NCBI GenBank assembly: GCA_022786605.1 | Contig: JALFWW010000024.1 | Span: 35,560 to 99,559, forward strand | Source: Clostridia bacterium | GTDB taxonomy: Bacteria; Bacillota; Clostridia; Lachnospirales; Anaerotignaceae | Reading direction: 5' to 3' | Length of the DNA stretch: 64,000 bases | Shown: positions 24,261-32,678 of the stretch, in pieces | Layout of the letters: each line of letters opens with the position of its first letter | Numbering within the stretch: position 1 is the stretch's first letter | Made by a program: the position numbers and the translations under genes | The notes under the pieces: model-generated | What the model saw: only the letters and a program-made list of their open reading frames with translations | Told to the model about the DNA's origin: nothing | Database searches by the model: none

Positions 24261-24740
24261 ATGTCTAACACACAAAATAAAAAAATCGCCAAAGAACTCA
24301 TTACGCTGAATATGAACATCTTCTGGTGGAACCGGGAACATATTGAAAAATCCTTCAATATCAACGGGAAAACGAACGAAGGGGAGCTGACCATCCGGCA
24401 GTTTCATGTACTGTCATTCATCAAAAACAGTCACATGCGCACCATATCAGAAATCGCCAGATGGATGCGTATCAGCAAAAGCAGTATGTCCATTATGATT
24501 TCCAAACTGGAGAAAAACGGATATCTGCGCAAGGAGCAGGCAGCCAACACCGATGACGGCAGAAAAATGTATTTCTACCTGACGGAAAAGGGCATGGCGG
24601 CTGTGGCGGAAGCGGAAGAGCGTGTGCTGGACAATGTTGCCGACTGTTTTGCCGCGTTGGATACGGAAAAACAGGAAAATATCTATGCGCATTTGCAGGA
24701 ATTAAACCAAATCTTAAAAGTAGGAGGACTTGGGGAATGA
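24261..24740 (+). CDS. MarR-family transcriptional regulator
   Basis: 159 residues with the MarR winged helix (MRTISEIARWMRISKSSMSIMISKLEKNGYLRKE, then the wing TDDGRKMYFYLTEKG) between dimerisation helices. It heads an operon with an RND-type pump and overlaps the next gene by four bases (ATGA), so it is very probably a ligand-relieved repressor of that pump. Confidence 0.92.
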   Translation: MSNTQNKKIAKELITLNMNIFWWNREHIEKSFNINGKTNEGELTIRQFHVLSFIKNSHMRTISEIARWMRISKSSMSIMISKLEKNGYLRKEQAANTDDGRKMYFYLTEKGMAAVAEAEERVLDNVADCFAALDTEKQENIYAHLQELNQILKVGGLGE

Positions 24741-25861
24741 AAAAAACAGCGAGCCTTTTGGCGCTTGCCTGTGTCATTGCCATGACAGGGTGTACGCCAA
24801 AGGAAGAAGTAACCGAAGAAAAAACCGCCCGCACCGTACAGACGGCGGCAGTGACCACTGGGGATATTTCCAGTGACTTTTCCTATTCCGGGAAAGTGGC
24901 GGCATCCAGAGAGGTTTCCGTGGTGCCTACCATTGCCGGCAAAGTCACCGGTTTTGGCTACGATGTAGGCAATTCCGTGGGCGCAGGGGCTGTACTGTTC
25001 ACAGTGGACAGCACGGACTTACAGAACAATCTGCGCAGCATAGAAGCAAACTATGACGCTGCCAAACTGCAGGCGGACAACGCCAAAAGCACATTGGAAA
25101 GCAACCAGATTCTTTATGAAGAAGGCATCATTTCCAAAAGCGACTATGACAAACTGAAACTCGCCTATGACTCAGCGGAAGCAAATCTGACTTCCATACA
25201 GATTCAGAAAGAAAATCTGGAAAAAAACATTGCGGACTGTTCTGTTACCGCGCCCATCAGCGGCGTTATTTCCGAACGAAACGTGGAAATCGGCAGTTTT
25301 GCCAGCCAGAGCCAGCCTGCTTATACCATTCTGGACGTTTCTTCTGTAAAAGTGGAAGTGGGCGTTTCTGAACAGATGGTCAATGAAATCGCCATCGGGG
25401 ATACGGTCAATGTACTGCTGACAGCGGTTTCGCCCGATCCTTTGCAGGGCAAAGTATCCACCATCAGCCCTTCCGCCAGTCAGGCAGGTACATACACCGT
25501 GAAGATCACACTGGACAACAGCCGCGGTCTTTTGAAACCCGGTATGCTGGCTGAAGTCAGCTTCATCACCGCTTCTTCCAGTGACACCATCATCCTGCCT
25601 CGAGATGCGGTCATCACAAAAGACGGTGAAGTATATGTTTACATCGTAGAAAACAACATCGCCAAGAAAGTCCCTGTGGAAACAGGCATTGAAAGCGGCG
25701 AAAATATTGAAATCACCAGCGGCCTGACACCCGATATGCAGGTAGTTGTCAAAGGCCAGACCTATATCACCGATGGTGAGGAAGTCAATGTTTCCAATCC
25801 TGAGGAAGACGTCCTGCGGGTGCCCGTGGAAGGGGCACAGGTGCAGAGTGAGGGGGAATAA
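24737..25861 (+). CDS. RND efflux periplasmic-adaptor-like (MFP/HlyD family) lipoprotein
   Basis: 374 residues. A lipobox (IAMTGC) anchors it to the outer face of the membrane. The body is the adaptor pattern: barrel-sandwich half (GKVTGFGYDVGNSVGAGAVL), a coiled-coil hairpin (about 95-150), the second half (APISGVISERNVEIGSF) and the beta-barrel and membrane-proximal domains (GLLKPGMLAEVSF). In monoderms such adaptors work with an RND pump without an outer-membrane channel. Three bases separate it from the pump gene. Confidence 0.93.
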   Translation: MKKTASLLALACVIAMTGCTPKEEVTEEKTARTVQTAAVTTGDISSDFSYSGKVAASREVSVVPTIAGKVTGFGYDVGNSVGAGAVLFTVDSTDLQNNLRSIEANYDAAKLQADNAKSTLESNQILYEEGIISKSDYDKLKLAYDSAEANLTSIQIQKENLEKNIADCSVTAPISGVISERNVEIGSFASQSQPAYTILDVSSVKVEVGVSEQMVNEIAIGDTVNVLLTAVSPDPLQGKVSTISPSASQAGTYTVKITLDNSRGLLKPGMLAEVSFITASSSDTIILPRDAVITKDGEVYVYIVENNIAKKVPVETGIESGENIEITSGLTPDMQVVVKGQTYITDGEEVNVSNPEEDVLRVPVEGAQVQSEGE

Positions 25862-25864
25862 GCC

Positions 25865-28800
25865 ATGCTTTCCAGACTCGCTATCCGCCGCCGCGTCACC
25901 ACAATGATGGTCACCATGATGGTTTTTCTGGCTGGTATCGTATCCTACATGAATCTGGATATGAACCTGATGCCTGAAATGGATATTCCTATCGTGGTAG
26001 TCAGCACCACTTATGTGGGCGCAGGGCCCGAAGAAATTGAAAATCTGGTGACGAAGCCTTTGGAGGAATCCCTCAGCACCGTTTCCAATGTAGAAAATAT
26101 CACCTCCGTTTCGTCGGCGAACATGTCCATGGTCATGGTGCAGTTCGTAGACGGCACAGATATCGACATCGCTTCCATGGACCTGCGGGAGATCATCGAC
26201 CGCACCAAGTCCACATTGCCTGACGATGCCAACGAACCCAATATCATCAAAATGGATATGAACGCCATCCCCATTTACATGGGGGCAACGGCGGAAAATA
26301 TGGACCTGACTGCCCTCAATGAAATGCTGGAGGACAATGTGGCAAGCCGCCTGGAACGGATCGAAGGGGTAGCCTCCGTTGACCTGACCGGCGGTGTGGA
26401 GCGGGAAGTCCGCATCACCGTTGACCCGGATAAACTGGCTGGCTACGGTCTGACCACATCCCAGCTTTCTCAGGTCCTGTCCGCGGAAAACATGAACCTG
26501 CCCTCCGGTTCCCTTTCTCAGGGCTCTACCAATGTACAGGTGCGCACCATGGGGGAATTTGAGGATATCGAGGACATCAAGAACCTGCCTGTGACCACAC
26601 CCGGCGGCGCCCTCATCCATCTCAGCGACGTTGCCAGCGTAGAGGAAAAAGAGGTAGACCGTGATTCCTTCAGTATCATCGACGGCAATTACGGCATCAT
26701 GATCTCTGTCAACAAGCAGTCCACTGCCAATCTGGTGGAAGTCAGCCATAAACTGAACGCGGAAATGGCAAAGATCAACGCCGATTATCCCGAAATCAAA
26801 CTGGTGATGCTGACAGATACGGCGGAATACATCCAGCTTTCCATTTCCAACGTAACACAGACAGCTCTTCTGAGCGCTGTCATCGCCTTCTTCGTACTGC
26901 TGGTGTTCCTGAAAAGCCCCATCACATCAGGTATCATTGCCATGTCTATCCCTACGTCCATTATGGCGTCTTTCGGTCTGATGTACCTGTCGGGCATGAG
27001 TCTGAACGTCATTTCCATGGGCGGTCTTGCCATCGGCATCGGCATGCTGGTCGACAACTCCGTCGTTGTTCTGGACAGCATCTATCAGTATTACGAACGG
27101 GGCTATGACCCCAAAGAAGCGGCGGAAACCGGCGCCAAAGAAGTGACCATGGCAGTAACGGCATCTACCCTCACAACCGTTGCGGTATTTTTGCCCATCG
27201 CCTTCGTTTCCGGCTCCGTAGGGCAGCTCATGAAGAGCCTGTCCTTCACCATTTGTTACTCCCTGATCTCCTCTCTGGTGGTTTCCATCACCTTTGTGCC
27301 TATGGCATGCGCTCTGTTCCTGCGCAAGGAGCACCACAAGAAAGAAAGAAAATCCAGATTCCCTTTGTCTGATGCTTGGGATACCTTTTTTGACCGGCTC
27401 ACAAACGGTTATGAAAAACTCATCAAGGCAGCTCTGCACCACCCTGTCCGCACCATTGCCGTGGTGCTCATCACATTCATCGCCAGCCTGTTCACCATTC
27501 CCATCACAGGCATGGACTTTATGGATGAAACAGACGAAGGTGTGGCAAACATCACTGTGGAACTGCCCAACGGCACAGATTTGGATAATACAGAAGAAGT
27601 GGTATGGGAAGTGCTCTACCGCCTCCAGGATATCCCCGAAGCGGAATTGGTATACGCTTCCGTAGGCGGCGGCATGTTCTCCTCAGGCACCTCTTCCGCC
27701 ACTGTCACCCTGAACTTAGTGGACAAAGCGGATCGCAGCCGCTCCACATCAGAGGTCTGTGATGAAATTCAGGACATGATGAAAGACATCCCCGGGGCGG
27801 AAATCACTGCTTCCGCTTCCAGTTCTGCCATGGGCAGCTTTGGCGGCGCTGATGTATCCTTCAATGTATACGGCTATGATTCCCAGACATTGATGGCAGT
27901 GGAAGACGAACTGGTGGCGCTTTTGAGCAATACCCCCGGTCTGTCTGATGTGGAAGGCTCCACCGGCGAAACGGTGCCGGAAGCCAAAGTGGTCATCGAC
28001 CGCAGCAAAGCTTCCCTTTACGGCATCACCACCGCTTCCATCGCGTCTTCTCTGAACACTGCCATTTCCGGCTCCACCGCTACCCAGTACAAAGTAGACG
28101 GTACGGAAATCGACGTTGTCATCCGCTATGACACAGATAAATTGAATTTCCTGACGGATCTGAACAATCTGACCGTCACATCAGCTTATGGCGGCGAAAT
28201 CCCTCTCTCCAGCATCGCAACGGTGGAAATGGGTGAAAGCGCAACTGCCATCAACAGAGAAAATCAGAAAAACTATATCACCATCAGCGCTTCTGCTGAC
28301 GGCATGAGCGGCGGCGAGGCTCAGAAGCTGGTGGATCAGATTCTGGCAGGCTATACCTTCCCCAACGGCTGCACTTACGGCTATTCCGGCACACTGGAAA
28401 TGATGAACGACGCCTTCAGTTCCCTGCTGACTGCCCTTGTGGTGGCGATCCTGCTGGTATATATGATCATGGCATCTCAGTTTGAAAGCATCCGTTACCC
28501 CATGATCATCATGTTTTCCATGCCTTTGGCATTCACCGGCGCCATTTTGGGGCTGTTTCTGACAGGCAACACTATCACTATGACATCCATGATGGGCTTC
28601 ATCATGCTGGCAGGTATGGTTGTAAACAACGGTATCGTCCTCATCGACTATACCAATCAGCTCATGGGCAGAGGCATGCGGTGCTATGACGCCCTCATCA
28701 CAGCAGGACCCCGTCGTCTGCGCCCGATCCTCATGACCACACTGACCACCATCCTTGGTATGCTGCCACTGGTATTTTCCCAGCAGGAAGGCAGCGAAAT

Positions 28801-28990
28801 GATGCGTACCATGGCAATCAGCGTTATTTTCGGTCTGACACTGTCCTCTCTGGTGACACTGGTATTCATCCCTGTGCTTTACGCATGGATGAACAGCCGC
28901 AGAGAACGCCGTCTGGAAAAAAAGGCTGCAAAACGGGCGGCAAAACGAGCGGCAGAAGAAGAAAAAAATACAGAAAACATACAAAAGTGA
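25865..28990 (+). CDS. RND-superfamily efflux permease (HAE1/AcrB-like)
   Basis: 1041 residues, the normal size for AcrB-type pumps. It has the 1+5 helix bundle twice, two large extracytoplasmic loops, and the proton-relay region in helix 4 (GGLAIGIGMLVDNSVVVLDSIYQY, which supplies the Asp pair equivalent) and the PTSIMASFG turn. Each half repeats the same motifs (AGMVVNNGIVLIDYTNQ). It exports amphipathic compounds, bile acids or lipid-like molecules by proton antiport. Substrates are not predictable here. A lysine-rich tail ends the protein and a terminator follows. Confidence 0.95.
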   Translation: MLSRLAIRRRVTTMMVTMMVFLAGIVSYMNLDMNLMPEMDIPIVVVSTTYVGAGPEEIENLVTKPLEESLSTVSNVENITSVSSANMSMVMVQFVDGTDIDIASMDLREIIDRTKSTLPDDANEPNIIKMDMNAIPIYMGATAENMDLTALNEMLEDNVASRLERIEGVASVDLTGGVEREVRITVDPDKLAGYGLTTSQLSQVLSAENMNLPSGSLSQGSTNVQVRTMGEFEDIEDIKNLPVTTPGGALIHLSDVASVEEKEVDRDSFSIIDGNYGIMISVNKQSTANLVEVSHKLNAEMAKINADYPEIKLVMLTDTAEYIQLSISNVTQTALLSAVIAFFVLLVFLKSPITSGIIAMSIPTSIMASFGLMYLSGMSLNVISMGGLAIGIGMLVDNSVVVLDSIYQYYERGYDPKEAAETGAKEVTMAVTASTLTTVAVFLPIAFVSGSVGQLMKSLSFTICYSLISSLVVSITFVPMACALFLRKEHHKKERKSRFPLSDAWDTFFDRLTNGYEKLIKAALHHPVRTIAVVLITFIASLFTIPITGMDFMDETDEGVANITVELPNGTDLDNTEEVVWEVLYRLQDIPEAELVYASVGGGMFSSGTSSATVTLNLVDKADRSRSTSEVCDEIQDMMKDIPGAEITASASSSAMGSFGGADVSFNVYGYDSQTLMAVEDELVALLSNTPGLSDVEGSTGETVPEAKVVIDRSKASLYGITTASIASSLNTAISGSTATQYKVDGTEIDVVIRYDTDKLNFLTDLNNLTVTSAYGGEIPLSSIATVEMGESATAINRENQKNYITISASADGMSGGEAQKLVDQILAGYTFPNGCTYGYSGTLEMMNDAFSSLLTALVVAILLVYMIMASQFESIRYPMIIMFSMPLAFTGAILGLFLTGNTITMTSMMGFIMLAGMVVNNGIVLIDYTNQLMGRGMRCYDALITAGPRRLRPILMTTLTTILGMLPLVFSQQEGSEMMRTMAISVIFGLTLSSLVTLVFIPVLYAWMNSRRERRLEKKAAKRAAKRAAEEEKNTENIQK

Positions 28991-29018
28991 TGTTAAAGTA
29001 ATATTAAGAATTGATAAC

Positions 29019-29055
29019 AACCGCCGCTCAGCTATTGCCTGACGGCGGTTTTTGT
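29019..29055 (+). terminator. terminator of the efflux operon
   Basis: AACCGCCG pairs with CGGCGGTT across a 16-base loop, followed by T. Confidence 0.8.
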
Positions 29056-29091
29056 GGTTATATTGTTTGGGAGAAAAGGAGGGTTCCAAAT

Positions 29092-29946
29092 ATGGAAAAG
29101 ATTGGACTGGTTTTGGAAGGCGGCGCTTCCCGCGGGGTATTCACGGCAGGGGTGCTGGATTACTGGATGGAACAGGGCATCACCTTTCCTTATGTGGTGG
29201 GGGTATCCGCCGGCGCCTGCAACGGGGCGGATCTGGTATCGAAACAGATCGGGCGTACTCGAAACACCATGATACACAAAGATAAAAAATATGAATATAT
29301 GGGGCTGCGGACATTCTTAAAGACCCGTCAGCTCATGGACATGGACTTGATCTTCCGCACATTCCCGGAAGAATACTTCCCCTTTGACTACGACACCTAT
29401 TTCGCGTCAGAAACGGAAGTGGAATACGGCTGTACAGACTGCCATACCGGCAGACCTGTTTTCCTGTCCGAAAAAAAAGATAAAAGCCGGCTCATGGACA
29501 TCCTGCGGGCATCCTGCGCCATGCCGGGGGCAGTGCGTCCCGTTCTGGTGGACGGCAAGCCCTATGTGGACGGGGGGCTTTCTGACTCCATCCCCGTCAA
29601 ACGTGCCTTTGAAATTGGCTGCGACAAAGTGGTGGTCATTCAGACCAGAGGAAGAAACTTCCGCATGAAGCCTTCCCGCTCCACAAAACTCATCGCGAAA
29701 GCATATGGCAAATATCCTGCCATTGGGGAGGACCTGCGCCGCCGTCCTGTGCGCTACAATAAAAATCTGGCATATATCCGCCGCATGGAACAGGCGGGGA
29801 AAGTGCTGGCGATCCGCCCCTGCATGCCGGAAGTAGGCCGCATGGAGAAAGATTATAAGAAACTGATGACGTTCTATCGTCATGGTTATATACTTGCACA
29901 AGAGCATTTTGCTCAATTACAAGCTTTTATGGGAGGAAAGAGATGA
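29092..29946 (+). CDS. patatin-like phospholipase family protein
   Basis: 284 residues. The oxyanion loop GGASRGVF, nucleophile elbow GVSAG (Ser near residue 43) and catalytic DGG (PYVDGGLSDSIP) are all present, so a Ser-Asp dyad lipid acylhydrolase is expected. No signal peptide, so it is cytoplasmic or membrane-peripheral, like the RssA/YchK-type bacterial patatins. AAAAGGAGGG precedes the ATG at 29092. Its stop overlaps the start of the next gene (ATGA), indicating a two-gene operon with an MBL-fold hydrolase. Confidence 0.92.
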   Translation: MEKIGLVLEGGASRGVFTAGVLDYWMEQGITFPYVVGVSAGACNGADLVSKQIGRTRNTMIHKDKKYEYMGLRTFLKTRQLMDMDLIFRTFPEEYFPFDYDTYFASETEVEYGCTDCHTGRPVFLSEKKDKSRLMDILRASCAMPGAVRPVLVDGKPYVDGGLSDSIPVKRAFEIGCDKVVVIQTRGRNFRMKPSRSTKLIAKAYGKYPAIGEDLRRRPVRYNKNLAYIRRMEQAGKVLAIRPCMPEVGRMEKDYKKLMTFYRHGYILAQEHFAQLQAFMGGKR

Positions 29947-30662
29947 AACTACACCAACTGACAAACCGTGTATGGTACACGGAAAACGACAGCACCACAG
30001 ACAGGCCCACATTGGGCTATATCATGGGGGACAGACGTTCTGTGATGCTGGATGCCGGAAACAGCGGCGCCCACGGGGAACTGTTTCTGGAAGCTGTCCG
30101 CAGAGCAGGTCTGCCTAAACCGGAACTGGTCTGCATTTCCCATTCTCATTGGGATCACACCTTTGGCATTGCCTCTTTAGGGCTGCCTGCCATCGCTTCA
30201 GAAAACACAAACACACTGCTGCTGCATATGGCATGCTGGGGATGGTCAGAAACAGAAATGGCAAAACGGCTGGAAACAGGAGAGGAATCCGCCTTTTGCG
30301 ACACCCACATCCGACTGGAATATCCTGACCTGAGCCGCATCCAGGTGCGAGGAGCAGACATCATTTTCCGGGACAGACTGACACTGGAATTAGGGAATTG
30401 TCCTCTGGAATTATGGGAAGGGGTTTCCCCTCACGCCGATGACTGCACACTGATGCTGGCAGACGGCGTATTATTCCTTGGAGATGCTTATTGCTCCGTA
30501 CCGGAAGGAGATACATGGGTCTATGACAAAGACCTGCTGGAAAAACATATCCGCATGCTGGAGGAAACAGACTTCCGCCTTTGCCTGAAGGGGCATCACG
30601 CACCCCAGACAAAAGAGGAATTGCTGGCAGAACTGAAAGCGGAATTGGCAAAACTGAAATAA
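29943..30662 (+). CDS. MBL-fold metallo-hydrolase
   Basis: 239 residues with the metallo-beta-lactamase signature HSHWDH (binuclear metal site), the later metal ligands in SPHADDCTLML and LGDAY, and the C-terminal His (LKGHH). Cytoplasmic. It is translationally coupled to the patatin gene, so a linked role in lipid or ester turnover is possible, but the substrate is unknown. Confidence 0.9.
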   Translation: MKLHQLTNRVWYTENDSTTDRPTLGYIMGDRRSVMLDAGNSGAHGELFLEAVRRAGLPKPELVCISHSHWDHTFGIASLGLPAIASENTNTLLLHMACWGWSETEMAKRLETGEESAFCDTHIRLEYPDLSRIQVRGADIIFRDRLTLELGNCPLELWEGVSPHADDCTLMLADGVLFLGDAYCSVPEGDTWVYDKDLLEKHIRMLEETDFRLCLKGHHAPQTKEELLAELKAELAKLK

Positions 30663-30672
30663 AGAACGTAAG

Positions 30673-30709
30673 AACCCCCTTCGTGGAAACGAAGGGGGTT
30701 TGTTTTTTG
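30673..30709 (+). terminator. terminator of the patatin-MBL operon
   Basis: An 11-bp perfect stem, AACCCCCTTCG / CGAAGGGGGTT, precedes TTTGTTTTTT. Confidence 0.9.
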
Positions 30710-30734
30710 AAAAAAAGTCGGAATGTCCAGAAAC

Positions 30735-30800
30735 AAAAAAGACACCTGCAAAGGTGTCTTTCTTTGTTGAATTGCAGAGGCAGGATTTGAATGATACCCC
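30735..30800 (-). pseudogene. tRNA 3'-end remnant with terminator (unit 1)
   Basis: On the minus strand this reads as a damaged T-arm and acceptor 3' strand (TTCAAATCCTGCCTCTGCA) followed by the GACACC-GGTGTC terminator. Forty-one bases (30735-30775) are identical to 31068-31108 at the end of the intact initiator tRNA gene. No D-arm or anticodon arm can be found upstream of it, so it is a partial copy. Confidence 0.7.
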
Positions 30801-30842
30801 TTGACCCCAATTTGCCAGCTTCTGCATGGTACATTTTCACAC

Positions 30843-30920
30843 AACAAAAAAACACCACACACTTTCGTGTATGGTGCTTTTTGTTGAATTACGGAGACAG
30901 GATTTGAACCTGCGAAGACC
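30843..30920 (-). pseudogene. tRNA 3'-end remnant with terminator (unit 2)
   Basis: The minus strand has a perfect T-arm and acceptor 3' strand (GCAGGTTCAAATCCTGT, then CTCCGTA) and then its own terminator (CACCATACAC / GTGTGTGGTG and seven T). The sequence before the T-arm does not form a cloverleaf, and no partner for the acceptor strand lies nearby except the 5' end of the intact tRNA-fMet. A second truncated copy. Confidence 0.65.
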
Positions 30921-31067
30921 CACCTCGAAACATGGTCGTCTGCTCTCCCTTCCTCTGGTCAGTCGGCACACTCCCTGTTTCTTCGCCTTTGGCTGCTCCC
31001 TCCTCCTGCCCCCGGCAGCGGTCGCACCCAAAGCCCCGGGAACCCGTCGGTCGCAGTCCTGAAATAA
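30921..31067 (-). other. GC-rich block between tRNA remnants
   Basis: About 150 bases that are much more GC-rich than the surroundings. The minus strand can form GGCTTTGGGTGC with GCAGCCAAAGGC (10 of 12 pairs), enclosing a perfect CTGCC-GGG-GGCAG hairpin. Words such as GGGAGCAGCC and GTGTGCCG recall SRP RNA, but the diagnostic domain IV tetraloop stem is absent. It may be a structured RNA, a remnant or a piece of foreign DNA; unresolved. Confidence 0.35.
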
Positions 31068-31104
31068 AAAAAAGACACCTGCAAAGGTGTCTTTCTTTGT
31101 TGAA

Positions 31105-31178
<74 letters not shown>

Positions 31179-31189
31179 GCAGTATAAAA

Positions 31190-31270
31190 TGGGCGGAGAA
31201 GGATTCGAACCTTCGAAGCTATCGCAACAGATTTACAGTCTGCCCCCTTTGGCCACTCGGGAATCCACCC
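31190..31270 (-). tRNA. tRNA-Tyr (GTA anticodon)
   Basis: The minus strand begins GGGTGGATTCCCGAGTGGCC, has the anticodon loop CTGTAAA and a long variable arm typical of bacterial tRNA-Tyr, and ends TCCGCCC with discriminator A. No CCA is encoded. Eleven bases separate it from tRNA-fMet, so the two are cotranscribed. Confidence 0.95.
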
Positions 31271-31278
31271 ATATCATG

Positions 31279-31353
31279 GAATCATTTTCTGTTTATGAAT
31301 TTCCGACCTGACATTGCTGGCAATGTCACGAGGAAATGAATGGAAAATGATGG
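31279..31353. repeat. palindromic tRNA-spacer repeat, copy 1
   Basis: A long imperfect inverted repeat: ATCATTTTC at one end pairs with GAAAATGAT at the other, and the centre TGACATTGC-TG-GCAATGTCA is a perfect palindrome. A 31-base central block is identical in copy 2, while the outer arms differ in sequence but keep pairing. Confidence 0.75.
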
Positions 31354-31356
31354 AAT

Positions 31357-31571
31357 GGTTTTTTCTTTTCAAAGAAAAGGAAAAAATAAACCTTATTTCA
31401 ATGTAGTTATTTTTCGTTTATAAAATACCGACCTGACATTGCTGGCAATGTCACGAGGGATTTTATGAAAAATAACGGAACGATTTTTCTTTCGCCAGAA
31501 AGAAAAAACATACCTTATTCACTTTTGGAATCATTTTTCTTTCCTTCAGAAAGGAAAAAATAAACCTTATT
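31357..31571 (-). repeat. three short terminator-like repeats in the tRNA spacer
   Basis: Units near 31357-31398, 31482-31520 and 31531-31571 share the plan TTTTTCTTT, short loop, AGAAAG(G)AAAAAA, then TA-ACCTTATT. Each forms an A/T-rich hairpin followed on the minus strand by T-rich sequence, so they may be leftover terminators of lost tRNA genes between tRNA-Thr and tRNA-Tyr. Confidence 0.6.
31404..31476. repeat. palindromic tRNA-spacer repeat, copy 2
   Basis: Same central 31-base block as copy 1, but outer arms GTTATTTTTC / GAAAAATAAC. Both arms changed together, so the hairpin has been conserved. Confidence 0.75.
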
Positions 31572-31605
31572 TCTCACTTATTCCCGTTTCCAGAAATAAG
31601 AAAAA

Positions 31606-31678
31606 AGCCGATGATCGGACTCGAACCGATAACCTGCTGATTACAAGTCAGCTGCTCTGCCAATTGAGCCACATCGGC
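31606..31678 (-). tRNA. tRNA-Thr (TGT anticodon)
   Basis: The cloverleaf on the minus strand begins GCCGATGTGGCTCAATTGG, with anticodon loop CTTGTAA, T-arm ATCGG-TTCGAGT-CCGAT and acceptor end CATCGGC with discriminator T. No CCA is encoded. It is the first tRNA of the leftward cluster. Confidence 0.95.
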
Positions 31679-31748
31679 ATGTGTTTTGCACTCGAACCGA
31701 ATGCAAGAATAATATTATCACAACCTTCTCCATTCGTCAAGCACTTTT

Positions 31749-31787
31749 TTAAAAAAAATGCCGACAGAATTTTTTTCCTGCCGGCAA
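31749..31787 (-). terminator. terminator after the GntR regulator
   Basis: The minus strand shows TGCCGGCAG pairing with CTGTCGGCA and eight T. Confidence 0.75.
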
Positions 31788-31796
31788 AGTTTCACA

Positions 31797-32525
31797 TCAA
31801 CCGTATTTTACTGTCAGATTCACATAGGAAATATGTTCCCGCATGGCGGAGTAAGCTGTCTGATAATCACCGTTTTTGATGGCTTCCAAAATTTTCCCAT
31901 GCAGTTCGATGGTCACGTCAATGACCCGTGGATTCTGTGTCAAAGACTCACGCATGGCAAGGCGGATGCCTTTTTCAAAAGATTCCTTCGCCGCGATCAT
32001 GGTACTGATCAGCAGTTTATTATGGGTCGCCGCGGAAACCTGCATATGGAACATGGAGTCATAATCCACGAACATATTCACATCGTTCCGATAAGCGATC
32101 ATTTGATCATAACAGTGGGTCAGCTGGGCAATGTCCTCCGGTGTGGCGCGTTTTGCCGCGTAGCTTGCCGTTTCCCCTTCCAGCATATACCGAAATTCCA
32201 GCAGGTCGTTCAGGTCAGAATTTTCCACTGTGATGCTGAAAGGCGCAATGTTGACGATATTGTCGATCTCATTGACGAATGTGCCTGCCTTTGAGCGGCG
32301 GATAAATCCGAAAACCGCCAGTGCCGTATAGGCTTCCCGCAGAGTGCTTCTGCCCACCCCCAGCATTTCGCTGACGATGTTTTCATTGGGCATCATATAG
32401 CCCGCCGGCAGCTTTCCTTCTATAATCAATTCCTTCAGTCTTTGGAACAGTGTCTGTGAAATATTATGTTTTCCCAGGTCTTTTTTCAGGTATTCCGCCT
32501 GCTCCATCAAATAGTCACGCCCCAT
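31797..32525 (-). CDS. GntR-family (FadR-type) transcriptional regulator
   Basis: 242 residues. The N-terminal GntR winged helix (LKELIIEGKLPAGYMMPNEN, then MLGVGRSTLREAYTALAVFGF) and an all-helical FCD effector domain (LLEFRYMLEGETASYAAKRA, then DSMFHMQVSAATHN and LHGKILEAIKNGD) whose Asp and His residues commonly bind a metal and an organic acid. Target genes are not adjacent in an obvious way. AAGGAGG before the ATG. Confidence 0.92.
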   Translation of the reverse strand: MGRDYLMEQAEYLKKDLGKHNISQTLFQRLKELIIEGKLPAGYMMPNENIVSEMLGVGRSTLREAYTALAVFGFIRRSKAGTFVNEIDNIVNIAPFSITVENSDLNDLLEFRYMLEGETASYAAKRATPEDIAQLTHCYDQMIAYRNDVNMFVDYDSMFHMQVSAATHNKLLISTMIAAKESFEKGIRLAMRESLTQNPRVIDVTIELHGKILEAIKNGDYQTAYSAMREHISYVNLTVKYG

Positions 32526-32678
32526 GCCGCTTCCTCCTTACATATTTTGTATTTTTATTCATTTTTTCTTTTGTACACTCTATATTCTATTGTAGCACCG
32601 CTCTCAACTTCCCGCAAGTCTTTCCGCCGACTTTCCCGAAACTTTATACCATTTTCACAAGGGAAACTGCATTTTTAC

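Noticed and set aside
30826..31062. Open frames on both strands across the tRNA remnants (64-78 codons)
   Set aside because: They read through tRNA T-arms and terminators, and their sequence reflects tRNA-like DNA rather than a protein.
30921..31067. SRP RNA (ffs)
   Set aside because: Words GGGAGCAGCC and GTGTGCCG are suggestive, but the domain IV stem closing the GGAA tetraloop is missing and the 5' strand does not pair as SRP RNA should.
30880..31067. tmRNA (ssrA)
   Set aside because: A tRNA-like 3' end exists, but there is no matching 5' acceptor strand and no tag reading frame.
31279..31571. CRISPR array in the tRNA spacer
   Set aside because: Only two to three repeated units, each internally palindromic and without regular unique spacers, and no cas genes in the window.
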